64,000 nt of DNA from Epiperipatus broadwayi. Taxonomy: Eukaryota > Onychophora > Udeonychophora > Euonychophora > Peripatidae. Within the stretch, counting starts at the first letter, position 1. Every line of letters begins with the position of its first letter. The stretch lies in the NCBI GenBank assembly GCA_028023455.1, contig JAQFVV010012529.1:2792001-2856000 (forward strand). Direction: 5' to 3'. A program made the position numbers and the translations under genes. Shown here in pieces: positions 53,822 through 64,000 of the stretch. The notes under the pieces were generated by a model. The model did no database searches and was not told the DNA's origin. It saw only the letters and a list, made by a program, of their open reading frames with translations.

Positions 53822-56394
53822 ACTCGTACTCATGATGATAGTGAAATTGATGAAATGTATAAGAAGATAGAAGAAAGTATTCAATGTAAAGGAAAAAATG
53901 CATGTATATTGCTATTGGGGGATTGGAATGCTGTTGTGGGGAAAGGTAGGGAAGAGAAAATTGTTGGAAATTATGGTATTGGAAAAAGAAATGAAAGGGG
54001 TAGTCGACTTGTACAATTTTGTAAAGAGAATGGGTTTGTCATTGCAAACACTTGTTTTAAAAATCATATTAGAAGATTGTATACATGGAAAGCTCCAAGT
54101 AACAAAGAACGTTATCAAATTGATTATATATTGATTCAGAATAGATATAAGAATGCTGTTAAGGGTTCACATGCTTTGCCAGGTGCTGATATAGATTCGG
54201 ATCATAATTTGGTGATGGCTAAATTAAAGTTAAGTTTAAAAAGAATTAAAAGAGGGAAAAGATACACAAGATGGGACTTGGATAAATTGAGACATGTAAA
54301 AAGGAAAATTTGGTTTAATATGTGAAAATGAATTTAAAAGAATTGTTCAGGATGGGAATTATATTAATAGCTCTGATGAGTGTTGGAATAGAATTAAAGA
54401 GGGATTCTTGAAAATAGCAAAAAATGAAATAGGTATTATTCATGTGAGAAAAGCTAAAAGACCTTGGATAACTGAAGGTATGTTGGAAAAGATGGAAGTG
54501 CGGAGATGGTGGAAGAATGTAAATACTGAGGAAGGGCAAAAGGAATATAGGAAATTTAATAATGAATTAAGAAGAGAAACAGATTTATCAAAAGAAAAGT
54601 GGTTGGAGCAAGAATGTAAAGAGATAGAAAGGTTTCAACAGATGAAAAGATATGATCTAGCATTTGATAGAATACAAAGTATTTCTTGGGAGAAAAAGAC
54701 ATGGGTAGCAAGTGAGATTGCAGATAAGAATGGAAGAAGGTTAACTGATAGTAATGATATATTAAAAAGATGGGAAGAATATATTCGGTATCTGTTTAGT
54801 AGAGGAAATAATTTAATTGGTTATGAACTTGAAAATGAAGAAGATGTTGCAATAGATGATAGAGGTATGGACATACTGCCAGATGAAGTAAGAAAGGCAA
54901 TCGCACAAATGAAGAATGGTAAGGCTATTGGATTTGATGCAGTACCTATAGAATTTTTGAGAGAAATGGGAGAATTTACTATGAAGGAAATAGTTGGACT
55001 TTGCAATTTGATATATAATAGTGGAGTTTGGCCTGAAGATTTTTTAAGAACTATAGTGATTCCAATTGCTAAAAAGAAGAAAGCTGTTAAATGTGAAGAG
55101 TATAGGACAATAAGTGTATTGTCTCATGTTTCTAAGGTGTTATTGAGGATTTTAACTCAAAGGATTTATGGGAAGGTAGACTATTATATTGCTAGAGAAC
55201 AGTTTGGTTTTCGGAAAGGGAAAAGCACAAGAGATGCTATTGGTATTGTTAGGACAATTGCAGAAAGATATATTGAAAGAGATAAAGGAATTGGTATATG
55301 TTTTGTAGATTTAGAAAAGGCATTTGATAGAATAAGCTGGAATAAACTGATGTCTATCTTAAGAGATAAAGGAGTATTCTGGAAAGAAAGACGATTGATA
55401 TGGAATATGTATAATGGTCAAAGGATAAGAGTTAGATTTGGATGTAATGAGACTGATGAAGTGAATATAGAAAGTGGAGTTGGGCAAGAGTGTAGTATGT
55501 CACCTGTTTTGTTTAATATTTATTTAGAAGATATGCTAAATAATTATTTGGACTGTGGAGGAGCAAATGTTGGAGGGAGAGTAATAAAGTGTATAAGATT
55601 TGCAGATGATATGGCTCTTATTGCTGAGGAAGAAAAGGATCTTCAGAATATGTTGAATAAATTGGAAGAAGGATGTATGGCATATGGAATGAAGATTAAT
55701 ATTGAAAAGACTAAGTGTTTATGGATAAAGAGAGATGCAAAAAGACTGCAAATTGGAATCCATGATGACATGGTGCAGCAGGTGAAGGGATTTAGATATT
55801 TGGGTTGTTGGTTGAGTGAGGATGGAAGAAGTGAAGATGAAGTTAAAAGAAGAATAGCATTGGCAAAGGTGACATTTGTAAAAAAAAGAAAAGAAGATAT
55901 TTTGTGGACCTATGGAAAGAGAATTAAGGAAAAGATTAATTAAATGTTATGTGTGGAGTGTATTAATGTATGGTTGTGAGACATGGACATTGAGTAATAG
56001 AATTAAGAAACGATTGGAAGCTTTTGAGATGTGGACATGGAGAAAAATGGAAAAAATCAGTTGGGTGAATAAAATAACAAATGAAGAAGTTTTGAAAAGA
56101 GTTAATGAGGAAAGAAGATTGATTGAAAGTATCAAAGAGAGAAAGAGAAACTGGATTGGACATATACTAAGAAAAGATTATAGTTTAATGAAAGATGTTT
56201 TGGAAGGAATGGTGAGTGGAAATAAAAAGAAAGGACGGAAGAGATTGACATTATTGGATGATATACGAGATGGAAGGGGTTATGTGGAATTGAGGAAGTG
56301 GGCAAGGAAGAGAATGGAATGGAAGAATGGATGAACTGATGTAGTGACTACTCTCTGGACCTGTCTATTGGACAGACTACTATTGATTGATTGA

Positions 56395-56405
56395 TTGTGT
56401 AGTAT
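56395..56405. repeat. Target-site duplication of nLTR-C, right copy
   Basis: TTGTGTAGTAT, identical to 52768-52778. Confidence 0.85.
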
Positions 56406-57339
56406 GGAACTTGCTTGTTTTTTTGTGTGTGTGTTTTTGACAGATATTTTTTATATTGTAATTAACAATATTTTAATTCATTATATATATATATAATTAT
56501 TTTGTTGAATTTTTGAATTCATTTTTGTTGCACTAATATTTTAATGCTACATTTCATATTGTGGTACATATATTTGCCTATATTCATATTCATATATATA
56601 TTAATGTTTAATGTTTTGGCCAAACTTAGTTATATCTATTCTTTTGTATAAGCATGTAAATATTTCTGTAACATGGAAGATTTTATTATTGTTTTATTTT
56701 TTATTTTTAAAGAGACATTATTTTTGTAATATAATTATGTGTATTAATAGCTAATAAATTAATTAGTTTGATTTTTTTCTTTTTAAATGCTTTTATTTAA
56801 TGTAGAACTGCTGTGTGTTTGTCTTTATTAAATCTTGTAATAATTTTTAATATATTTCTATCAAATGAATTTACTTCAAATTTTGTACTTGTTAAATATC
56901 AATGCCAATGTAATATGTCACTGAAATATTTCAGAATTATTCCACTGGTTGTACACTTTAACAGTGGAGGTAGGTCAAATTTCAGAATACATGATATTGG
57001 TTCTATAAATTTACAATGATGGATGATAATATATTTTTGAAAAATAGTTTGCATTGAATATTCATTGAAAACATTTGCAGATAATTAAAATATAAAGAAA
57101 AAATAAATGAACTCTTTTTTTTTCTTTTTTTAAAATTAAAATATATATTTTGTTTTTTAAAAAAAAAAATGTTGCCTTCATAAAGAAAGAAAAAATCTTG
57201 TAAGCAATTTTTAATGTACACATAAATTTCATTTCAAAAACTAAAAATATGGTGAATTATTTACATTCTTTGTTTTGAAATTTCAGTAACCAAAAGTCTG
57301 TTGCTAAATATCCAAATACTAAAAAGGAACAAAATAATA
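56406..57339. other. AT-rich DNA, no gene seen
   Basis: The open frame at 56813-57019 has no recognised domain. TG- and TA-rich runs are present. Confidence 0.4.
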
Positions 57340-58000
57340 TATATAAAATATTGGTACTTATGGATTAGTCCCGACACCAAGATTGATTATGGATGATTAT
57401 GGACAATAAAATTCATTGTATATATTTATGTCACATTAATGCAATAATTATATATATATATATTAAAAAAATTATACTTACTATCAGATTTTTTAAAAAT
57501 ATATAATCCTGACTAATAATTAATTTATTAATAAAAAAATAAATAAACTGACATTTAATTGCTATGACACTTTCTTCTTTCAATTATTTCTATGAAAACA
57601 AAAAAAAAAAAAAACAACCCCTTTTTTTAAACATTAAAACTTAACCTCCTCGCAGTATCTTTTCTCATTTTCTTATAAATTTAAAAATAATTTTTTCCCT
57701 ACAACTTTTTATTAAAATTTATAGGAAAATGAGAAAAGATTGTGGGAAAAATTAAGTTTTAATGTTTTAAAGGGATGTGGGGTAGCAATAATTGAAAGAC
57801 AAAAGTGTTATAAACAATTAAATGTCATTTTATTTTTTTATTATTATTAAATTAATTATTAGACAGGATTACATATATTTTTTTAAAAATCTGATAGTAA
57901 GTGTAATTTTTAAATATATATATAATGAATTTTATTGTTCAGAATTATCCGTAATCAACTTTAGTGTCTGGGCTAATCCATAAGTACCAAAATATTTTAT
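57340..58000. repeat. Large palindrome (~660 bp), foldback element
   Basis: The left arm begins AAAATATTGGTACTTATGGA and continues GATTATGG..ACAATAAAATTCATT, TACTATCAGATTTTT and CAATTATTT, reaching CTTTTCTCATTTTC near 57660. The right arm runs the inverse from GAAAATGAGAAAAG near 57726 to TCCATAAGTACCAAAATATT near 57995. Arms are about 310 bp with scattered mismatches. There is no coding capacity. Confidence 0.7.
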
Positions 58001-58046
58001 AAAAAATGATTTTTAATTAGTTGAGTACTGTATTAAAAGCCCTCAA

Positions 58047-58326
58047 AATATTTTTCTTCAACAACAATTTTCATTAGTATATTTAACTTGAAATGAAAGC
58101 AGTTGCTTATCCTTAAATTAATTAATTCAATCACTAGGAATTTTTTTTTTTTGACCACAATTTCTGCTGGTATATTTAATTTGAATTAAATATGAGGAAC
58201 ATCCATAAATTAATTAATTCAATCATTTTTAAAACTACTAATTGAATTAATTAATTTATCAATGCTCACTGCTTTTATTTCAAGTTAAATCTCAAAAATT
58301 GTGGTCAATGAAAAAAAATATTTTTT
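58047..58326. repeat. Second palindrome with a central direct copy
   Basis: The segment ending in AATTAATTAATTCAATCA occurs near 58047-58135, again direct near 58150-58230, and inverted near 58236-58326 (TGAATTAATTAATTTATC ... TTTCAAGTTAAAT). TTGACCACAATTTC and AATTGTGGTCAA pair across the last two copies. It is probably a rearranged foldback element. Confidence 0.55.
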
Positions 58327-60115
58327 GATTTTCAGTATATTACTTATCCAATTAAATAAAAGCATTTTTAATAAAAATATTTTATGTATATACATTTTTA
58401 AACTTATACTTATAAATAGTTTTTGTTACACTAAATTTTCTCTAGGCTAAATTATCTTTAAAAAATATTAAAAAATGATGTTCAGATATTAAATGAAGCA
58501 TTTTAAATCTTATTAAATTATTATTACAAATTAATCATTGTAAAAAAAAAAAACAACCCAAAAACCAGTATATTATTTTTATTTTTTTGATTTTTGTTGA
58601 TTTTATTAAAATAATGTTAGTAAATTTTAAATGATTTGAATTTTTGTTACTAATTTATATATATAAACATGGCAGCATAATGTTTCTTGTATGAAGAAAT
58701 AATCAAAAACCATAATGAATTTTTAAATGATGTTTGAGATAAATAATGGCAATATATATAAAATGAGGCAAGAGAAAGATTTTTATTAGGTCCATACAAT
58801 CAATCTGGTATTAATAATTGTTTTCACTTTAATATAGTATTTAAAATTATTTTTATTATTATAATATGGAAAGTAAAGTACTAGTTTCTGTCTAATGACC
58901 ACTTTACAATGTAACACAAAAAGTTTGTCCATTTAATGTGCAGTTACAATAATATGTGGCACTGTATATCCAGATATATCTATTCATTTTTGCTGCAATT
59001 ATTGTTTGTTGTTTAAAAAATGATTCTTACATTTTTTTAAATTTAGTTGTGTTATAAGTTTATTCATTTTATTGTTCATTTATATTTATTGTGCTATACT
59101 ATTTTTTTAAAAAAAAATTAATGATTGGTAAATTATCTGTTAATCTCTTTAGTTACTCTATCATTATTTTTATAATTTTTATATAGTGCAGTAAATTTTT
59201 GTTTCATTAGCTATTAATATTGTATGATTGAAATTGATTAAAAAATAAACAATGAAAAATTCAAACAGATTTATTAGAAACATACAAAGTTCAATACAAT
59301 CATTTGGTAAATTTATAGATTATGGAGTTTATATTACTTTTAAAAAAAAAAAAAATCTTCATGTGATCATCAGTAGCGAACAAAGAATTTCTGATAAGTA
59401 AAAACTAAAATCCTATTGTTTGTAAAAATAATATGCTATATTTTGTATTTTATAAGTTGTAATCTTTTGACATATTAATGAAAAGTAGGTTAATTAAGTT
59501 TTTTTTTAAAAGTAGAAAACATAAATTGCCTTTTGATTTTTATGTAAATTGTGATAACGTATGTTAATGCAAAGTATTTACTCACCTTATTTGATTTTGA
59601 ATTTTTTTAAAAATGTTAAATATTGATCAAAATTAGTATTTTGATTTTTAAATACTCGATGACAATTGTAAATTTTGCATTTTGATTTTTTAATTAATGA
59701 TGAAATTTGCGATTTTGTAACCATCTTTTTTTGAAGCCACATGTTGATAATCGATATCATTTATCACTTGAATGTGTCAATGGGGATTTTAGGTGAGTTA
59801 TAAAATTCAAAATGGCATTGCGCATACTATATCAGCATGCATCTTTTAACTAAGAAAAAGACCAGTTTAACTTTAGATTACTAAGCTGAGCTTTTGCCTG
59901 CTCACTTATCACTACAATATGCTACTGAGTTCTACTGCTTACATTATTTTATTGTCTTGTTTTTTAAAAAAAGAACTCATATCAATCTTCCATCCAATTA
60001 TATAATTACATTGGAAATTACTGCATTGACCAGTTGATTTTCTTTTTACAAGAAAAATTATTTTTTTCTAAAGAAAAAAAAATTTTGTTTTTATACCTTG
60101 AAAAATAACCTTTAA
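58327..60115. other. AT-rich DNA, nothing recognised
   Basis: About 1.8 kb with homopolymer runs and no coding or repeat signal found. Confidence 0.4.
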
Positions 60116-60117
60116 TT

Positions 60118-60300
60118 AACTTTTTCAGAAATAAAGATCTTACTCTCTTCTTGTTTTTTTTTTGGGGGGGGGGGGAATAAAATATTCTATTTATGCATTA
60201 TTTTTTCAGAGATAAAGATCTTCTTAATCATTTCTTGTTTTTTTTTATATGAAATATTTTATTTATACACCAGATCTTTATCCCTTTATGTGTTTTTTGT
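60118..60300. repeat. Local degenerate repeats with a G12 run
   Basis: TTTTTCAGAAATAAAGATCT (about 60122) and TTTTTCAGAGATAAAGATCT (about 60206) start two related ~85-bp units. A third, inverted trace (AGATCTTTATC) lies near 60274. The first unit holds twelve consecutive G at 60164-60175, striking in this AT-rich DNA. Confidence 0.55.
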
Positions 60301-60896
60301 TTTTTTTCTTTTCTTAAAAATAAAATATATAAAAAATGAATGCACAAGAAAAAAATATTTCTTTTTTTACCTTTACAACTATATTCAATAAAAAATAAAC
60401 ATTTATATTATTATGTTTCAGAACTTTGTCACATGATCATTCATTTATGAAAATCTTTTAATAAGTTTTACCATAGCTAAATTTCTATTTAACAACTAGA
60501 TTATTCTGTAGTTAACATGAGAAGAAATATAAAAACTTCATAAAATAAATCTGTGTTATTGCAATTTATTTAAGAAACCATGAGAATATATATGATTTAT
60601 AGATTATTGGAAAGTTGTATAGAAAATATGATTTTTTCCAGATATGATGAAAGTCAAACTTTAAAATTTATACATTAGATTTTGTTTTATAGATTATAAC
60701 TTGGAGTTTTATAGATATGTGCTTTACATGTCAACTCACTATGTGAGATATCAATAATATTAAGAAGTTACAAAATGTGTGAAGTATTTTTAAAAATAGT
60801 AATTTGCTTTTATAGCTATTTAATTTATGTTTATAGACTGTTATAAAGCTGTTTGTTTAGGGTTTTTTTTATGATGAAGGTCTTAGTTCCAAATTG
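60301..60896. other. AT-rich DNA, nothing recognised
   Basis: No coding signal and no repeat shared elsewhere. Confidence 0.4.
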
Positions 60897-61670
60897 ATTC
60901 ATTAGGGAACTTCTAAAACTATAGTAGGTTGGTAAAAATGGAAATTTGTAGCTAAAAGTATTTTTAAATACTCCTAGTTTGCTGATAGTAAGCAGGACTT
61001 AATTAATAAATTAGAATTGTTTTAATCTAGAATGTTATTTGTTTGAAAAAGTCAGAATGACAATACATGTATGTCTTATTTGCATGCATTCTTATATACG
61101 AGCATGCAAAAAGGCAGCACATGTCCTCTGTCTGCGAGAATATACTCTTTAATGATATGGAATTCTATAATATATTTAAGGTTATTTGTTTATTTATGTT
61201 GCACTATTCATTAGGGAACTTCTAGAATTATAAGTAAGATTGGTAAAACTGGAAATTTGTAGCTAAAATTATTTTTAGTCAAGCGTTGTTAGCCGAGAGG
61301 TCATCGCATCCGCCTTGCAAGCAAGTAGTTGGTTGCAGATGGGTGTGGGTTCGCGTCCCGGCAGATGCTATGACATATGAGAAGAAAAAAAATTTTTTTA
61401 AATACTCCTAGTTTGCTGTTAATAAGCAGGACTTAGTTATGTAATAAATTAAAATTGTTTTAATCTAGAATGTTATTAGTTTGAATTTTTTGGGTCTTTG
61501 TTTTTATATAAAGTCAGAATGATAATACATGTGAGTATGTCTTATTTGCATGCATTCTTATAGTCAAGCATGTGAAAAGGCAGCTCATGTCCTCTGTCTG
61601 TGAGAATATACTCTTAGTGATATGAACTTCTGTAATATATTTAAGATTATTTGTTTATTTATTTTGCATT
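60897..61670 (+). repeat. Tandem duplication, unit ~309 bp, second copy with a SINE
   Basis: Copy 1 is 60897-61205 and copy 2 starts at 61206. Both contain ATTCATTAGGGAACTTCTA, AATACTCCTAGTTTGCTG, TAAGCAGGACTTA, CTTATTTGCATGCATTCTTA and CATGTCCTCTGTCTG. Copy 2 is longer because of the SINE (61278-61390) and a ~24-bp T-rich insertion near 61487. About 5-8% of bases differ by eye. Confidence 0.85.
61278..61390 (+). mobile_element. tRNA-derived SINE, copy 2
   Basis: The same family as 53709-53821: GTTAGCCGAGAGGTCATCGC, GCAAGTAGTTGGTTGCAGA, GGTTCGCGTCCC (a closer B box than copy 1) and ATGCTATGACATATG, ending in an A-rich tail. The unoccupied site is preserved in the first copy of the surrounding duplication (near 60967-60975), proving insertion. 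The TSD lies in the T/A run TATTTTTA and is blurred. Confidence 0.85.
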
Positions 61671-64000
61671 TTATAATTCTCTATTATTATATTTTTTATT
61701 AAGAAATAGCTGGGTTCATGTTTAAGTACTTAATAATAGTCAAAGTCTGTTTTATTCTTGGGTATTTTAATTTTGTAATTATTCATTAGTTATTGGTTAA
61801 TATTGAATTTAATAATTATTTATTATTTCTTTATTTTATTTGCACTGATTTTGATATTTTTTTTAGTTGTTTCGAATATTTTTTATAAATATTTCTTTCA
61901 AAATCTCACTTTTAAAAGTTAAATCTCAGCAAGATTATAAGTGTAACAATTCAATCTGAAATGAAAGTTAGAATTAAAAAAGAAATTAAAACCATTAAAC
62001 TATTTTCAAGTATCTCTCATCTACCATTTTTATGTAGGCATAGCTGTAAAAAAAAAAAAAAGCCAATTAATTAGTTTTAAATAGTGTGTAACTTTAACCA
62101 GTGATGTAATTATATTTTTTTTTTAAATATAGTGGGCCTTGAAAATATTGTCAAGTTTTTTTCCTTTTATTATGTACATGAAATCGCATACTTTTTGCAA
62201 GTAATGATTTAAAATAAACCAATGTAAAAAGATAACTATAACATTCTTTTTAACTACAATCTTTATATATATATATCACATTGCAAATAGTTAAACTGTA
62301 GTTTAGAATATCATAATAAAAGATTCTAATTTTTTTTTTTTTAAGACAAAGTACAATATCTTATATCGTCAATTTTTTTTTTGTTATATATATAACTATT
62401 AAGCTTCTCAACTTACAATAATATTTATTTACTTTGTATGCGTGTGTATAATGCTCACAGAAGATAAATTTTGTTTATTAAGTGTCGACGTTTAAAATTA
62501 TAGTTGTTTTTTTTTTGAAGAAGAAATAATTTTTAAAATTTTGATGTAAAAATTGAAAATAATAAAACAATTCATATTATTTGCTTATTTATTTATAGTC
62601 TTTTAATTTTATATTCACTATGTGTGGTCTTTTTCCCAGGATTATTTTCGTCGTTCCAATTTTTTGTTTTTTTAATTTATTAACACAGAGACAAATAATT
62701 TAATAAATTGCTCAGCATAGCCCTAGTCCACATTCTTAAACGGGTTTGAGGGCAAAATGTATAAATCCAAATAATTTTTTAATTAGGGTACAATTTATTA
62801 CATTGTCAACTTGGAAATAATCTCTAAATACAGCAGATTGTAAACACTGAGGATTGCTACTTTATTGTTCTTTTTCTTTGAAATGATGTATTATTTTTGT
62901 TATTAAAATGAATAATCATCTAGTTCTCCACTCAATCTTTAATATGTGGCTCAGGATCATGATCTCAAAAGTTTATCAATCTTTTAAATAAAATATAAAT
63001 TCTCATTTTTTAAATCACAAAACTGACAGATAGCACCAAAGGTACATATAAAATACATCATTAAAAATAATTTAAAAGAAATTTGAAGAAAGCAATCTGA
63101 AATAAGATAAGCTGATCCAAATTGTTTTTTGTATTTTAATTTATTTATTTGGTTAAAAAAATGTTTAGAGAACCTAAATTTAGTCCATCTTGTAGTTTAT
63201 TCAAATGCATTAAAAATCACCAAGAAATGTTTGGCTAAAGTATAAAATTTGACTAAATTTGATTGAAATATGACAATGAATGATCCTTGTTTTATTATAG
63301 AAATCAGAGAACATGGACAAAATAGCTGACTGAAAATCCTGAAGTATGTGAAAAGAGTAATATTTTACTATTTGATTTACTTTATTTATTATAGAATTTA
63401 ATGTAACTAAAGGCTCCAAAAAGATAGTAGGTTATCCATATAGAAAGGTTTTGGTTTTGTCCACTTGATAAAATGGAAAGCATGAATAAAGATAGATAAT
63501 GTAATTACTGTTAATGTTTGAATACTTTAGAAATTTTATTCACTTATTTTTTTACTTAATATTTAAGTTTTTTTTATTATTCTTATTGAAGCAAATATTA
63601 GCAAAATTGCATTATGAAGTAAACTATTTTTACCAAATCTTTGATCATTTTTTGTTTTACACAATGTTTGCATCTAATTACAAAATATTATTACTCTGAA
63701 ATTGTTTGTTAATATATTAAATATATCTGATATTAGTAATGTTATCAGAGAAATCTCTCTCTTTTTTTGGTTTTGTTTTAGTAGTATTTTAATTTCAATA
63801 AATATTTTAGGATAAAAAATATTGATAAGAATACTTCAGAAGTTAAATTTAAATGTACTTATTAATGAATGAATTATAGATATAAGAAAATGAATAGAGT
63901 TACATAATTAAAAGGTTTCTACAGAGTGAGTGAAAAGAACAGGGGAGCAAATTTTGAACTGATTAGAGTAAAGATAAAATCTTATGAAAATAGTAGATCT
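61671..64000. other. AT-rich DNA, no gene seen
   Basis: Short open frames at 63210-63419 (minus) and 63514-63699 (plus) have no recognisable domain and a composition equal to the surrounding noncoding DNA. No repeat matches were noticed. Confidence 0.4.

Larger units (their letters stand above)
53225..56334 (+). pseudogene. nLTR-C endonuclease-reverse transcriptase, broken by a SINE and two frameshifts
   Basis: Part 1 (53225-53708): MRNVRSLRKGGKLENL, GLSEVRWEG and VIIQVYMPTS of the endonuclease. The SINE then splits the gene. Part 2 (53838-54325), in the same frame, has LLGDWNAVVG and SDHNLVMAKL. A frameshift near 54325 leads to part 3 (54408-55943): MKNGKAIGFDAVP, EQFGFRKGKSTRDAI, CFVDLEKAFDR (299-308) and FADD (398-401). 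A second shift near 55900 leads to part 4 (55912-56334): MYGCETWTL, RNWIGHILRKD and KGRKRLTLLDDIRDGRGY, the typical end. The template-binding motif reads GVGQECSMSP where relatives have RQGCPLSP. First start is chosen by the TSD-bounded layout. It cannot make an enzyme. Confidence 0.85.
52779..56394 (+). mobile_element. nLTR-C: RTE-like non-LTR retrotransposon, interrupted by a SINE
   Basis: An exact 11-bp TSD defines both ends. A ~450-bp 5' UTR with GGCAACAGGAAACCAC is followed by one long coding region (APE endonuclease, RT) and a short 3' UTR ending in ATTGATTGATTGATTG, a TTGA-type tail. One coding region of about 1,000 codons, the ~3.5-kb size and the short-repeat tail fit the RTE/BovB style. 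The RT resembles families common in arthropods. A SINE at 53709-53821 and two frameshifts inactivate it. Confidence 0.8.

Noticed and set aside
61285-61365. Functional tRNA gene
   Set aside because: A and B boxes are present but the acceptor stem does not pair, and the unit has poly(A) and a TSD-like flank, so it is a SINE.
1-64000. CRISPR array, operons or ribosome-binding sites
   Set aside because: The window is eukaryotic. No regularly spaced short repeats with unique spacers occur, and tandem repeats here have no spacers.

Overview
This is a very AT-rich stretch of animal genomic DNA in which I find no convincing host gene, tRNA, rRNA or CRISPR array. Almost every coding signal belongs to a retrotransposon. 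The set of elements (Ty3-like LTR elements, several APE-type non-LTR elements, Penelope-like elements with GIY-YIG domains, a tRNA-derived SINE, foldback repeats) is that of a metazoan. The reverse transcriptase of the 53-56 kb element looks most like families I know from arthropods, so an invertebrate, perhaps an arthropod, is my best guess. This is an inference and weakly held.

Layout. 1-3.5 kb: AT-rich DNA, a foldback repeat (family A) and a less AT-rich unclassified patch. 3.5-10.5 kb: LTR-1, a minus-strand LTR retrotransposon with long repeats of 2.2 and 2.6 kb and only a decayed gag between them. 10.65-16.8 kb: nLTR-A, a non-LTR element with both ends and a 15-bp target-site duplication (TSD), coding for a split ORF1 and a decayed endonuclease/reverse transcriptase. 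17-21.4 kb: three foldback repeats (families C, B, A). 21.4-23.1 kb: an old Penelope-like element (PLE) arranged as a head-to-head palindrome. 24.7-25.2 kb: a fragment of a second PLE lineage. 29.0-39.2 kb: a young PLE palindrome whose left arm is split by LTR-2, a complete young LTR element with 1,946-bp LTRs, an intact gag, and only the last ~55 codons of integrase left from pol. 39-47 kb: AT-rich DNA with a candidate LTR relic, a mariner-like element and small repeats. 47.2-52.3 kb: nLTR-B, whose ORF1 carries a PHD-like finger and an SGNH hydrolase domain and whose 5' region has two ~197-bp tandem units. 52.8-56.4 kb: nLTR-C (RTE-like), flanked by an 11-bp TSD and itself interrupted by a SINE with its own TSD. 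57-64 kb: two more palindromes, local tandem repeats, and a 309-bp tandem duplication in which only the second copy carries the SINE.

The window can be read as a record of nested insertions: LTR-2 into the PLE palindrome, the SINE into nLTR-C, and nLTR-B and nLTR-C next to copies of foldback family B. The most unusual points are two PLE copies of different age that share the same head-to-head inverted design, two LTR elements that keep gag but have lost pol, and a SINE with both filled and empty sites visible in one window. Boundaries, identities and frames were read by eye.
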